From positions 692,001 through 756,000 of the forward strand of contig NW_006281109.1 of NCBI RefSeq assembly GCF_000203795.2: a stretch of DNA of 64,000 nt. The letters run 5' to 3'. Shown piece after piece: positions 19,567 through 32,214 of this stretch. Every line of letters begins with the position of its first letter. Position 1 is the first letter of the stretch. The stretch comes from Batrachochytrium dendrobatidis JAM81. Its lineage: Eukaryota; Chytridiomycota; Chytridiomycetes; Rhizophydiales. The position numbers and the translations under genes were made by a program. The notes under the pieces are model-generated. The model was not told the DNA's origin. It saw only the letters and a program-made list of their open reading frames with translations, and searched no databases.

Positions 19567-20800
19567 ATGCTTTGGCTATATTTGCGTGTCAGCATCCGTT
19601 CTAGAGTCTGTTCAGGTCGCACCAACTAGCTTAAACTTGAATTTTGGAATAAATAGACCCACTTTACAATGATATTTGGTTGATATTGTATAACATGACT
19701 TTGAATGTATTTAATCACGAACGGTTGTTTTGAGTCGAATGGCTTTGTATAGTAACGATCCAAACTGTTGAACCTGATTAATCAGCATATAAAGCGTGAA
19801 TATGATAACTTGTGCAGGTTTAGAAACACATACTGTGGTGTTACCAGTATTGACGTCCCAGATTGCAATCAATAACTGACAGTTTTGTACCAGGCTATCA
19901 CTCATGAATACATGGTGATTGGACACGATTATATTATTTTGGTACTCATTTTTTGAATGAATTTTAAAATAAACTCGAGTATTGAATACGATATGATTTC
20001 ATGTAAGCAGGCCATATTCATACAAACATATTCTGGTGATTTTACAAGTTTATTGGTCAACTGTTGTATGGTGGTCTCGATGATGGTGCCAGAACTGTGT
20101 TATCAATGGTACGCTACCAGCACAAACTCGATTGATTGACCAATCGAACAGCCAATATTCTGCAATCAATCACTCCGACTCAAATATCAGCACCACATGG
20201 CTGGCAGTGTTTTTTGTCAGTTACATCAAGTGATGGTCCAAATAGATCGATTCAGATGGGTTGCATATAACCGACTAATCCAGCATTCATACATTGTCAA
20301 ACAACCATAATGCACAATACCACCAAGTGTGCAATCACACTCGCACTGATCAGTCGTTGCACAGTATGCATCAGTCAATGTTCAACATATGTGTGTCTGC
20401 AACTAAATTGCAGTCCATGACACATCCACACGATCCAACATGACAAATCATGTATCATGAGTCAGAGATTGATCAAAAACCTGATCATGGTAAACACAGC
20501 ATATTGTTGCATATCAGACTCGATATATCGAGTGACAGTTGCACATTTGCTGATGGTGCACAGCGTATCAGTCACAATACATGCACGGTATTGCATTGCA
20601 GTCATTGGATGATAACTGGTTGCAATGTGATACCGATCGACATATATCAGCATGATGTGATGTGACCATAATCATGGTGGAATGTGTTGGAGTTGACCTG
20701 TTTTGTACCGAGTTGGATCATGGCTGTCACAAGTTTTATATTGATCCAGATCTGAATGGGTAGTTTATTGACATAAATGTGTACAAATATGCAATATACA
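19567..20800. other. Gene-poor DNA
   Basis: There are many short open frames on both strands, none with a recognisable domain or a good promoter. The sequence is rich in recurring words such as CAATACA, ATCGAT and CATGTAT. Confidence 0.35.
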
Positions 20801-21102
20801 ATGTGCTGTATTGTATTGGAAATATACAAGTGTCAAAACACAATAACATGCTGACCAAGACTGTAGAATAATCAGATACAATGCATGTAAATTCAGTTTT
20901 ATTGTAAGCTAAATCAGAAATGCAGTTATAGAATGACAATCGAATGGGTTGGGACCAGACCACACTAGCATTCAAATCAGTTGTATGAATTCATACAACT
21001 GATTTGCCTGATAAGCGATCTAATTCCACTACCAAATCTGAAAGAAACTGTATGTCTGATGGAACGAGATACAGATGGTATTGCTGGTGATGGTTGCAAA
21101 CC
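20801..21102. repeat. 3' flank shared by the secreted coiled-coil genes
   Basis: TGTATTGGAAATATACAAGTG and GACCAAGACTG followed by TAGCATTCAAATCA match the 3' flanks of the genes at 10014 and 23405, showing that the duplicated unit extends beyond the coding part. Confidence 0.5.
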
Positions 21103-21831
21103 TTAGCTTTCTTGTCCAGCATCAGGATCTTGTTGTTGCTGTTCAGCATCAGGATCTTGACCAAAATCGTTTCTGCATGCTGATGATTGCTCACCACTAC
21201 ATATTCTCTCGAGGTATTGTTTAACGGAATACTGTGAGAGGATAAGCAAAAGTTGCTCCTCGAGTAATTCGATACTGAAAGATGCTCCAAAAACGGATTT
21301 CACAAGATCTATTTTGAAGAGTTCCAGTTGTCGAGTAGAATGAATATGCTTGAATATGCAGTCTTTGTACATATTTTCAAGTTTGGTATATTTGGAATAT
21401 CCGTCTTGAAGTTCACGCTTAAGCTGTTCCATCTCATTCTTATATTTTGAATTGTCGCGACCATTTTTGTAGAATTTACGTTGCAAATCGTCAATCTTTT
21501 TCCTGAAATGGCTTATCAGGCTCTCTTGATTCCCAACTTTAAGATTTATAAATTTGCATTCTTCTTCTTGTCTACTACAGTCCTGTTGTCCTTTTGAGTA
21601 GCTTTCAAGCAAATTCTTCATGTTAGCTGAAAGTGAATCGTGACGGCTCAAGTCTAAACCGTTTGTATTAGGAGTTGCAGATGGGTTAGACTCGGTACTT
21701 GTAGTTGAACTGGGAACAACTGTCGATGAGACATGTTCTGTACTTGCAGTCGTACTGGGAACAACTGGATTGGCGATAGTGACTGAACAAACAAGCAGAA
21801 TTGATGACAATGCAGCGATTGGTAGTTTCAT
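21103..21831 (-). CDS. Secreted coiled-coil protein 2
   Basis: Single exon, 242 residues from the ATG at 21829-21831. The reading frame is open 13 codons further upstream, but that would bury the leader. Signal peptide MKLPIAALSSILLVCSVTIA, then NPV and a Thr/Ser-rich spacer with two VPSxT repeats. A long charged helical region follows (residues ~75-165, KKIDDLQRKFYKN, EMEQLKRELQDGY) and then a leucine-rich helix (SIELLEEQLLLILSQY). The C-terminus has two QDPDA repeats around a Gln run, in place of the PPxY end of its relatives. Four Cys lie in the mature part. It belongs to the same family as the genes at 10014 and 23405 by leader, promoter and flanks. Function unknown. Confidence 0.75.
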   Translation of the reverse strand: MKLPIAALSSILLVCSVTIANPVVPSTTASTEHVSSTVVPSSTTSTESNPSATPNTNGLDLSRHDSLSANMKNLLESYSKGQQDCSRQEEECKFINLKVGNQESLISHFRKKIDDLQRKFYKNGRDNSKYKNEMEQLKRELQDGYSKYTKLENMYKDCIFKHIHSTRQLELFKIDLVKSVFGASFSIELLEEQLLLILSQYSVKQYLERICSGEQSSACRNDFGQDPDAEQQQQDPDAGQES

Positions 21832-21884
21832 TTTACTGGTTTGATCGAGTTGCAGATGATTGTCATTCAACAGGTCGGGTCTAA

Positions 21885-21930
21885 ATTGTATTTATATCAG
21901 CTGAGTGAATAGTATTAAAAGCATACTTTT
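21885..21930 (-). promoter_or_regulatory. Promoter module of secreted gene 2
   Basis: ATATAAAT-type TATA (21890-21897) and TTTTAATACTATTCA (21907-21922) on the minus strand, in the same order and spacing as at the two paralogues. Confidence 0.45.
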
Positions 21931-21931
21931 T

Positions 21932-23404
21932 GGATGGCCGTTCCAAAGAATCAGGTTTATTGTCAGGGTCGATGTTGATTTACTATCAATGTCAAAGCGA
22001 TTCAAAAGGGATATCCCTTTATATGGCGATCAACAGTTTTTACTGAACCGCTGTTTGGCTATGTATTCAAATATCGTACGATTGATTGATCGATTGTGTA
22101 GTTTCTCACCCTTATTCACTCTGAAAAGGGTCAGTGAACCACAGCCTAAGAAATCAATGCATGCCATGTAAACCTGTATGTAACTGAGCTGAAATTCAGT
22201 TGATATGACGGTCATCAGTGGATTCAATCAATCAACTGAATCAATACAATGTAGTTCATGTTGCAACCACAATGTCACATTGATGATCAATGACTTGCAA
22301 CTGTTGTGTTGACATTTCATGTTGTGTGCTATTATATCAATATCGATTGTCATTATAGCTGTATCAACTGTTAAAGTTGTTAGACATTGACCGTTTACAT
22401 ATAACTCGGATGTTCAATCAGTAGTTACAGCCAACTCTTATGGAAAAACTAAGTAATCAGGGACTTTCAGCAATAATGCTTGAGCAGTGAACCACATACC
22501 TCATTTTACTGACCCTTCACTACTCTTCCCATCCTATACAAGACACTCTTGTCTTTATTAAATAAATGGCATTTAATAAACTTTGAATCAATACATCAAG
22601 TTTATTATTGACGTCTGTTGATTCAAACTTATCTGACAATTTCCTAATTATCTTCAAATTCACTTCTGACCGATCTTGTCAATAGCGGCATATTATATCT
22701 TGAAAGATAAACAACATTGATCAATTTTTTACATTTACTTTTTACTATAAAGTTGAATTATCGCAGCAAATGTCATGGTGTATGTTGATGGTGTTGCATT
22801 TGAATACATGTCATGATGGTCAATGCCAACCACACATAGCTGGTGCACGCATAACCAATGACGACACTCGACGACCACAATGATCGATACCAACCATATC
22901 GAGTGAGTTGATACATTGTAATGACACCAGATATGCGATATCAATAGTGTAATATGGTATACTACAGCGAGTATACCAATGACTCGTCATTTTTGAACAA
23001 GTCAAACTGGTCGAGTTGATCTGATCTGATATCAACACACAACTATTTTGTTAATCTCGGTATTCTACTTGATACATGATGTGTAAATACGACTTGTCAA
23101 CTGATATTATATCAACAAAACACATGTATGTCAGGATCATCAATTTGTACAGGCATATAATATATAACCAACTGTATTTAAAATACAAGTGTCAAAGTAC
23201 AATGATATCAGCAAGCATGTTGATCAAGACTGGAGTGATCAAACTCAACACATGTATGCTCAATGCATTGTATTGTAATGCATTGTAGTGTATTTATTAC
23301 AAGTTGAATCAGTAATGTGGTTGTAGAATGACAGTCGATTAGATTAGAATCAGTTCGGATTAGCACTCGAATCAATAACTCGCGATCTTCATTTTAGTGT
23401 CGAC
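21932..23404. repeat. Duplicated flanks between secreted genes 2 and 3
   Basis: Positions 22222-22275 match 25018-25075 (AACTGAATCAATACAATGTA and CATGTTGCAACCACAATGTC). Positions 22775-22985 match 25540-25750 (TTGCATTTGAATACATG, then GATCGATACCAACCATATCG). Positions 23170-23390 are the 3' flank shared with the other two loci. Positions 22440-22720 differ in composition (pyrimidine-rich, CTTCACTACTCTT) and may be a fragment of a mobile element. I see no gene. Confidence 0.45.
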
Positions 23405-24470
23405 TCAAGAACGATCGACTTTCCATGTAAGACTGGATGCAACATTTTGCACATTGGATGCAGCTCTCCGTAGAGTGGATGAAACTCTTCGCATACTGGA
23501 TGAAGCTCTTTGTAAAGTGGATGCAACTCTCCGTAAAGTGGATGAAGCTGTATTTTGACTGGGTGGAACACTGGAAGATGTTTGAGTAGGATGAACTATA
23601 GATGGACTCATCGATGACGATTGGGTAACATCAGGATCTTCCAAGACCTTGGGGAAATTTTGAGGGTTGCGCACTACATCTTGATACGATGGAGGTTGAT
23701 CACCTGGGCTATATTGAGTCACTTTATAAAGTTTAGGTTTCCTCATTACAACTCCATATGATGGTGGTGGACCATGAGGTCGTGATGATGAACCTTGCGT
23801 TCCACTAGTAGAGGCACCCTCGGAGTCTGTTGATGAACTCGGTATGTTAGGGTAAAATTGACTAAAACAATTCAGAAAGGTCTGACTTGCTAAAAGGTCC
23901 ATCATGCGCCTACTACTAACCCGTCCAAAACTGAAGTTAAAAGTGCCAAAAAATTTTCTTGCAAGTTTTTCTTTGGCTAAACGCAATTTCTCGTACTCGG
24001 CATAGTGTTGTATATTGCATATTCTCTGCTGGCTTTCAAGATCTGCAAGAGCATCATTTTCACTTTGAAGGAGAGATTGTGTTTCCATATAGTCTGGACC
24101 ACCATCACTTGGCGTAGTTACAGGCGACAATAGCTTGACTCTTTTATGCAGATCTTTTACCACTGTTTTTTGATCAACAATTTCTATTGATATCGATTCG
24201 TATTTTTTATGTATGGTCTTGAAGCTACATTTTGCTTTTGCGTATTCTTTGACTGCCTTTTTTCTCCCTTGAATAATCACCACAATTAACCGAGTTTACA
24301 TTTAAATCAAGAAATGTCGAAGTGCTGGGATAAGTAGTTGCAGTTGCAGTGTAAATAGCCGTAGAACTAGACTCGAAGTTTGTAGTCCTGCTGGGATTAA
24401 CTGGAGTAGCTGTAGTAACTGAACAAGCAATCAGCGTTGATGACAATATAGCAATCAGTAACTTCATCAT
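23405..24470 (-). CDS. Secreted protein 3 of the family, two PPxY motifs, apparent frameshift
   Basis: The leader (MMKLLIAILSSTLIACSVTTA, then TPV) is in one frame from 24470. The rest continues in another frame from about 24260 to the stop at 23405. The switch falls at a run of six T at 24258-24263; one base fewer would join the frames, so it is either a homopolymer error in the assembly or a true disabling insertion. Joined length would be about 350 residues. The body is helical and charged (KKYESISIEIVDQKTVVKDLHKR). Then come GPPPSYGVVMRKP and DQPPSYQDVVRNP, each with PPSY, and a tail of five 7-residue repeats of the type STLRRVA. Promoter and flanks are shared with the genes at 10014 and 21103. 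Confidence 0.65.
23430..23545. repeat. 21-bp tandem repeats coding the 7-residue tail repeats
   Basis: About five imperfect 21-bp units (core GTGGATGAAACTCT / GTGGATGCAACTCT) encode STLRRVA, STLQRAS, SSMRRVS, STLRRAA and SNVQNVA-like units on the minus strand. Confidence 0.65.
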
Positions 24471-24524
24471 AGTAGTTTGGTCGAGCAAGTTGTAAATGAT
24501 TGTCATTCATCAAGTTGCTTTTTG

Positions 24525-24570
24525 GATTGCATTTATATGTATTGAGTGGATAGTGTTAAAAGCATGTTCC
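24525..24570 (-). promoter_or_regulatory. Promoter module of secreted gene 3
   Basis: ATATAAAT (24531-24538) and GCTTTTAACACTATCC (24549-24564) on the minus strand, as at the other two family members. Confidence 0.45.
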
Positions 24571-27500
24571 TTAAATAGCCGTCACAAGGGACTATTGTTG
24601 TTGTCAGGGTTGACATAGATTTACTGTTGCCGAGGTTAGAGTTGATGTAGATTTACTGTTGTCGAGTGTCAAAGCAACTTTAAAGGGATATCCATTCATG
24701 CAATGATCCGCAATCTTGGTTGAGCTGATGTTTGGTTGTGCGCTCAATTATTTATGGTTGATTGATTGCGCATCTCCCATCCTTTTCCACTCTAAAGAGG
24801 GACAGTATGTCACAATATAGGAAAGCAAGTTGGGTTCAAAATAATGTCATATAACTATATGGAAATGGCTGGTATCAAGTCGATATGACGGTCATCGATG
24901 TGTTGTGATATTGTATGGTTTACAATCACAGTTGATTGACATGATTCAAACATGTGGTTTGGTGATACTTTACATTCAACTCGGCACGATCAGTCATCGC
25001 TGCACATTGTCCAGTAATTCAATCAATCAACTGAATCAATACAATGTAGTTCATGTTGCAACCACAATGTCACATCATGATCATATGTCATGGTTGACTC
25101 GTATTCTGGATTGATGCACTCATTCCATCACTCGAGCAACTCGTTGTATGGCTCGTATATACACTGCAATTGGATCCAGTCATTCGACATTACAGCATTA
25201 TCCACATGCAATCTGATTGTGATGATGGTTGTCGTGTCAGTATATGTCAAGTATGTACATTCGAGTGATCAAGCCATACATGTATATGCACACAATACAT
25301 ACAATGTACACCAGTTGCGTTGATCAGCATGTATCAACTGGTCAATATCGTCAACCTGGTTATACACGCATTTGACATGTGCATCTAGACAGTGATCATT
25401 GTACAATCCAGATTGTTGTGCAAACCATATATGACCAGTCATGTCAAGTATCGATCAACAACTGCAATCGATATCAAACTATTGTGCACAATCGATTGTA
25501 ATCCACACCAGTTATAGTCAATCACACATGTCACACATACCACAATGTATGTTGATATGTTGCATTTGAATACATGACATGATGGTCAATTTCAACCACA
25601 CACAGCTGGTAATACATGGTCAATGACGGCACTCGACGACTGCAACGATCGATACCAACCATATCGAGTGAGTTGATATATTGCATTGACATTGGATGCA
25701 CGATATCAACAGTGCAATATGATATGTTGTTGCAAGTATATGATTATTACACTCCATTAGCATGTGTGATCATATTGCACCAATCAACTAGTATACGATC
25801 ACTGAATACACCACACGTCGGTGTTTACCACTGTATATGTGTGATGTATATTGGTTATAGTCCATGATATCAACGAGTTTATGCATACTGCTTACACCAC
25901 ATACATTAAACCGACTCAGTGATATGCGAGTGTTGCGGTTTGACCAAATCACAATCACCCATATTGTCGACTGTCTAACTCGTTGACATTCAAACCGTGT
26001 CATCACTAGTCACAATATAATGGTTGACTGGTTCGTTTGATTGACCTGACATATTGACACTTTGCAAACCCCGACTTGATTCATCAACTTGGATATTCAT
26101 ATAATATTGGGTTTGTATCATCACGTTGGACTCGTTATCAAACACCTTGATGTGTCCATGCAACTCAAACTCGATATACACACATTAGTTACTGTTTGAC
26201 ATGAATGGGTCAATCATCAATACCAGACAATGCAACTGTATTAGTTGTATGATACAATCAATCATGGTTGGCTCATCACCATCAAATATCAAATGTTGAT
26301 CACGTATACATTGATTTGTAATTGCATGGTCTGTTGGCAATACACACTATGATATGCTTGACAAGTTGTTGATTTGCAGTAATCAGATGTGCATCACCTG
26401 TAACATTGGATGCAATTGACGAGTTGTATCCGCCAGTCAACAGTCATGGATATGTTGGTGATTGTATTGACTACATGATTGGTATTGATTAGCTGTCATG
26501 ATCGATTGGTGAGCAATACAATCCACATTGATTATGACGTGTTGCAACTGGTTGATATATGCAGATTCGACTGATGATCGAGTATATGTTGATGTGTAAC
26601 TCGGCCATTGTTGGTTTGGATTGGTCATTGCTACTGCTTGTATATGCAGTGCATACATGTGTGATGTATTGGATATCGGTGTTGTGTATGTTGTGTATGT
26701 TGAACAATATATTGTCATGTCGCACCAAATCGCACTACATTTAGAATGCAGTCATTAATTTATTGGTTTAATGATCGACTCGACTCACATTTACACAGTT
26801 TGTGGCCACATTCGACTGTAGTGGCCATAAATATGCATTACTGATCGATACGCATATATCAACATGTATCAGACTCGGACACGGTGTATATCAGTTGCAT
26901 ATACCAGTCACTGATGCAATTGATGATGATCGACTAGTCAATCAGTAATATTGTTGTATGTCGTGACTTGGTGCAACATACAGCATGATATATTGGTCAA
27001 TTGTGATGTAGTACGGTCAATGGCATGCTGGTGATTTGTTGTGCTGCCTGACTGTATCTATGGTGTCGATCAGTGTCAGCAGTAATGCATTTGCATGCTG
27101 AATCTGACAAGCGGATGGTGATTGTTCCAGTCAACACATTGATTCGAGTATCGACATTCATGTGTGTGTCAACAAATGAATTGGACTGACTGCAATATTG
27201 TCATTGATCGCAGTCACTGTCGACCAATACATTGTAATACATTGATAGTCTCGACATCAACATTGCCATTCATGTCAAGTTGTGCGTAATGTGAGTCTCA
27301 GCAACCTGGAAAGTGTGACAGCATTTACCGAGATTTGATGTATTTCTTGGTTTATCGCATCATCAACTTGAACAGACACGGTTTTGATCCAAATAACCAG
27401 TTGATCAGACACTAGACATGACTTTGGTTTACACATTGTAACAAATGGCTTACAGTGTAAATATTAAAACATGACGGTTGTTTTTTGGGTTGTTACATTG

Positions 27501-28492
27501 ATGGTTGTTTATCTACTCGAATTAAAGCATAATAGTTGTGCAACTTGGGGCTTTAGATTCCTTGTGATTAATATCTATGATGGCATTTTTCAGTTCTTGT
27601 TGTGTGAGAATATGGACTCTAGTTTTGAATACATTTACAGCAGTATTCACGTAAAATGGAACACATTTATCTCGGTGATTGTCACTATTTTATTTTGGGA
27701 TAAACAATGATTAAATATTCACATTTATATTACGAATTGATTGTTCAATAAACACAACGATCATCATATGACACAATCATACTATAGTGTTGAATCTACA
27801 CTTTGTGCACTCTTAGTAATCATACATTGTACGATCACCAAGTTTGAACTCACATTCATGTATTGTGTTTGATTGTCAATACAACTCTGTACACACATTT
27901 GTTGTGTTCATCACCATCCAACTCAATCTCACCATTTCAATCAATCTTGGTCAATGTTGATGATTTACACGCTAATTCATTATCCAATCTTGTCTGGCAT
28001 TATTATTGGCTTTAATCACGTTTGGTTTGTACAACTGCCATGAGTTGCACTACCATTATCATTGTGTATTTGATCACCAAATACTACAATACATCAATAA
28101 TACCACAGTGTAAACAGTAATACAGTTGATCAGTCTTGTGACAAGACTTTTCATCCAAGTTTGTATTTGGAAATACTCGATGGTTTAATCACCACACTAT
28201 TTGTAATGCGATTGTCATTGATTTCATCTCATTCCAGTCCAGTCCAGTCCATCCGATTTATGATGATGTTTAGTAATCCATTACCATGTGTTGTAGTAAA
28301 CTAACTTGTTTATTGAGCCAAATCCACAACGATCACATTCAGAATATTAATTTACAGTATTTCTAAATGCATGTTTGATAACAATCCAATTTTGTTACAA
28401 AAAACTGATCAAAACAATACTAAAATGGAACAACTCGTTTGTGTGTTTTACAACAATCCAAACATGAACAATTCTTGGCAATTGTTGAACAT
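24571..28492. other. Large gene-poor, repeat-rich stretch (about 3.9 kb)
   Basis: No gene recognised. The left part (to about 25830) consists of duplicated flanks of the secreted family. Positions 27755-27910 are a copy of the dispersed TAGTAATCATACATTGTAC repeat. At 27650, ATTCACGTAAAATGGAACAC matches a word at 46785. From 26000 to 27700 the sequence is built from recurring short words (GTATTGA, ATCGATCA, CATGTATG); open frames there, such as 27471-27710, have no support. Confidence 0.4.
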
Positions 28493-31400
28493 TCGCATGA
28501 ATGAAATTGTCATCAAAATTCAACTTTACTAATTTTATCAAACATGCAGTCGAATGATAACATGAAAGAGTTGATTCAACACCTGGAAGATTTGAAACTA
28601 TTAACAGCGGATGCTCAACTACACAAGGCTGATGAAATATGGGTCAGACTGCTTGAATTGATAATGGAGTTGAAACAACAGGACTACAGTAAGTTTAATA
28701 GCAATTGTATTATTGATGAGTTCAAACTGTTGCTGACTTTGTGTTGGTTTGAAATGACAGGGTCTACAGATGTAGTGCAGCGCTTACAGAGTACTCAACT
28801 AGAAGATATTGCAGCCAAGTATTTGGAGTATAATCGACCCAGTTTACAGGTATTCATATATTGTAACAATAATGGATTGTTCATGACTAAACTAATCAAC
28901 ATGTGTTGTGTAGATCAAAGTAATGGAATTTACTACAGTATTTGCGAATATGGTATACAGTGATGATCGGTTCAAAGTATCACATCGACTAAGCAACCAA
29001 CTCTCACAATGCATGCAATCACCAAACCGTCAAGTCAAAATGATGGCAAGTCATGATTGATATTGATCAAATGATTGACATTCAACTCATCTGGTATCAA
29101 TATGCATATAGGCGATGAAAACATGTACAGAGTTGTTCAATTGTAGACGCTGGAGTGAGGAGTATAAATTTGACATCAAGTCTATGGTTGAGATTATTGT
29201 TCATGAGTCCGATCAAGAAATGCTCAGATTGGCAATTGACCTGTTCTTGCAAGTTTGCAATGATATTGACGATGAAAATGTATGTTTACAATGATACAAT
29301 ATTGGATCAGTTTGGACAGTGTCATGTCATGTTGATTGTATACTTGACACTGAACAATATCATTAGTTTGGCATCGTGTTGTCAAGACTTGTTTCACGAC
29401 TGGAATCATCCAGTGGTTCAGTTGCTGTTGGTTTTATCAGAAATCTTCAAACCATATTTTGGAATATTCATCGTCATGACCCAGTAAAAGCAGCGGGATG
29501 CGGTGTCATTCCAGCAATAGTCAATATGCTCAGGTATGTGGTGTTATGCATGAATGTGTGTCCAGTCATCACAGTTGGTAAATTTGACATGGTTGGATTG
29601 ACATGACATGAATACAGGAGTGTCGATCAAGCAGTGATTAGTCAAAGTATTGATACTATCGGGAATTTTTGCAAACGTGCAGATTGTGTAGTGATTTCAG
29701 CCGAGTTGATGAGGTCGGGTTTGATTCAAATGCTTAGCGACTTGTGTGTCAGATACAGCAACAACTCTGCACTAAAAACACGCATAATCAAGATGGCTGG
29801 AACAGTTGCATCCAAAATGCGCAATTTTCCTGTATCGCTTGTACGATCGTTGGTTTTTGAGCAATTGACGATATCAGTGTGTGATGTCGATATAGATGAC
29901 TCTTTGTACCTGTTTAATAATGTCAGCGACATGATTGAGAAATCTACAAACAAGGCCGAGATGATCAAGGTGTTTCAAGATTATGGAATTGTAAAGCAGC
30001 TCAACATTACTCTTTCACGTAGAGATGTGGATTTTGAATACGATTCTGCTGCTGGTGCTGTAAACCTAATCAAGACACTTGTTGATTTTGCCGATAATCA
30101 TCCCGACAGTTCAATACGTACCGAGTTGGAACAAGGCGGGATATTTGAAAATCTAACGGCTATTGTACAATCGGACGATACTGACTACATAAAAAGAAGG
30201 GCTGCTGGCCAGATCATTGAAACGTGTTTCCAGCATCTGGTTCAGACTGCTAGTTCGAGCATTCAGCCATACGATGACAATGCTAAAAGTAATATGAAAT
30301 CTGGAATGGCCGGATATCCATATGAACAGGTACGCACACTTGTTGAGATGCGGTATATCCAGTATCTGCAATGTATACTTTGCAAACCCATGTGGTGGAT
30401 CGATATCACAAACCAGCATATTGTGGAGCAATGGAGGGTCGACTCACTCGATCGGAATATATTGCCATCAACATTTAATCTTGCCTTGGAACAACTCGGG
30501 GTTTTTGTCAAACAGCTTGTTTGTAGTGGCAGTGATGGATTGGGCACAATTGTACCAGGACCTGTTGAACTGACGTATATACTGGACAATGGCATACCTG
30601 ACAATGTACATACGCGATTGATGACAAATGTATCGGATATTGAACATGGATCAAATCACAACACTGGTCAAATGGTGCACAATCTGATTGATGCATCAAT
30701 GTACAGTGTTGTATATGGACAAACGATGATTGCACCACTGAGTATACGACTCAAATACACCACAATGGTACCATGCGATATACTGTTATCGACTCGACTT
30801 GTTTCAAATGTGCCCATCATTGAAGGTGATTCCGAGTTTATATCATGCAAGTCTCAATGGCTTCCGAGTGAATTCTGTGTCGAACAGGATGGCAGTGTGA
30901 CCATCAACTCATACATCAACAATCTGAATCCGATATGGCATCGAGACATGTACAAATGCATTGCCAAAATATTCAAATGTTTTGTCCCGATGTTTGAAGG
31001 TCTGTTCAGAACGATGGATCCAGTGTTCAAGTATATTGATATTCACAATGGCACAAATGGATATGAACCACCAAGTCAGTCAGATCGTGGTGGTATGGAA
31101 CCGGATACTGAGACCATTCGTCCCGTGTATGTACCAACACTTCCGGAACATTTTGAATCCAAATATGAATCAGCAAAGCCAGTGTCACTGCGTGGTCGTA
31201 ATCTACAAGTCATTGTCAAACTCACCAACATTCAACTGACACCATCCAAACCTAAATACAACGAGGGAAACTGGCACAATGAAGGTTCAGCTAACGAATC
31301 GATTGTTGCAACTGGACTGTATTACTATGACGTGGAAAATATCACCACACCCAAACTCGATTACCGCGAGGCTGTTTATTGTTTTGATTATCAAGGAGCA

Positions 31401-32214
31401 TCTGATATGTATTGGAAAGATGTGTGTGACATTGATCAAGAATCACCACGCAATCAGTATATAGGATCGCTTGAAGTACCAAATGGTCGGTGTGTAGTTT
31501 ATCCCAATCGATACCAACACAAAGAACAATCATTTGAACTTGCAGATCCAACTCAACCAGGACACTGCAAGATTCTGACATTTTTTGTAGTGAATCCATC
31601 TTGTCGGATTGTTTCGACTGCACATGTGGCTCCACAACAACCACAATGGTACAACTCGAGTCTTGACAAGACACACATACCGCCTGAACTGTGGAATGAT
31701 ATCACGCAGTATATTCAAGGTGTTCAATCACCAGCTGAAGCCAAACACTATCGAGATGAATTGACAAACGACCGAACTCGAATCATAAGAGCATACAACG
31801 AAAAAATATATGAGCAGGCATATGGTGATTGGTGATTGATTGTGAGGTTGTGATTTTACAACAATGAGTTGCAATGCCAGTCAGATCTATGCAATTAAAT
31901 GGATCGAATAAATTGAATGAATTGAATCAATCATGTTAATCATGCCAATCATGACAGTGATTGTTGATTATATTGACTGATTGTGTACAATTGATTGATA
32001 CAAGTGATATGGATACGTCATTCGGTGTTGTTGAATCAGATCATTGCTTGATTCTGTCAATGTGATCAAATGGATTACTACAAAACTGGACATGCTCAAG
32101 TTGAATCAAGTATTGAATCGAGTATTGGATTGATATTTACACACAACCACAATTACAACCACAATTGCAATCAGCACAGTCTGAATATTAGACATTTGAA
32201 TCTCACGTATCGAG
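28493..32214 (+). repeat. Segmental duplication, copy 2 (pairs with 2966-6682)
   Basis: Same left-edge word as copy 1 (TTCGCATGAATGAAATTGTC) and a right edge near CATTTGAATCTCACGTATCG. All four introns are conserved in position. Confidence 0.8.
28544..31835 (+). CDS. ARM/HEAT-like + DUF4246 fusion protein, copy 2
   Basis: Model: join(28544..28849,28914..29045,29163..29279,29367..29533,29618..31835), 979 residues. Exon phases and intron positions are identical to copy 1, including the GC-AG intron 2 (GCAAGT at 29046). The ATG at 28544 is ATA in copy 1, so the first six residues differ. The C-terminal DUF4246 part is almost identical to copy 1. Divergence concentrates in the ARM-like region around 29640-29760 and 29930-30080, where many changes alter amino acids, including a two-codon length difference. 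The metal-site candidates (HxE in NWHNEG, QHKEQSF) are retained, as is PGHCKIL. Both copies look intact and therefore potentially functional. Their role is unknown. Confidence 0.8.

Noticed and set aside
27471..27710. 79-codon frame with hydrophobic stretches
   Set aside because: No promoter, domain or homology visible; it includes a dispersed-repeat word (ATTCACGTAAAATGG).
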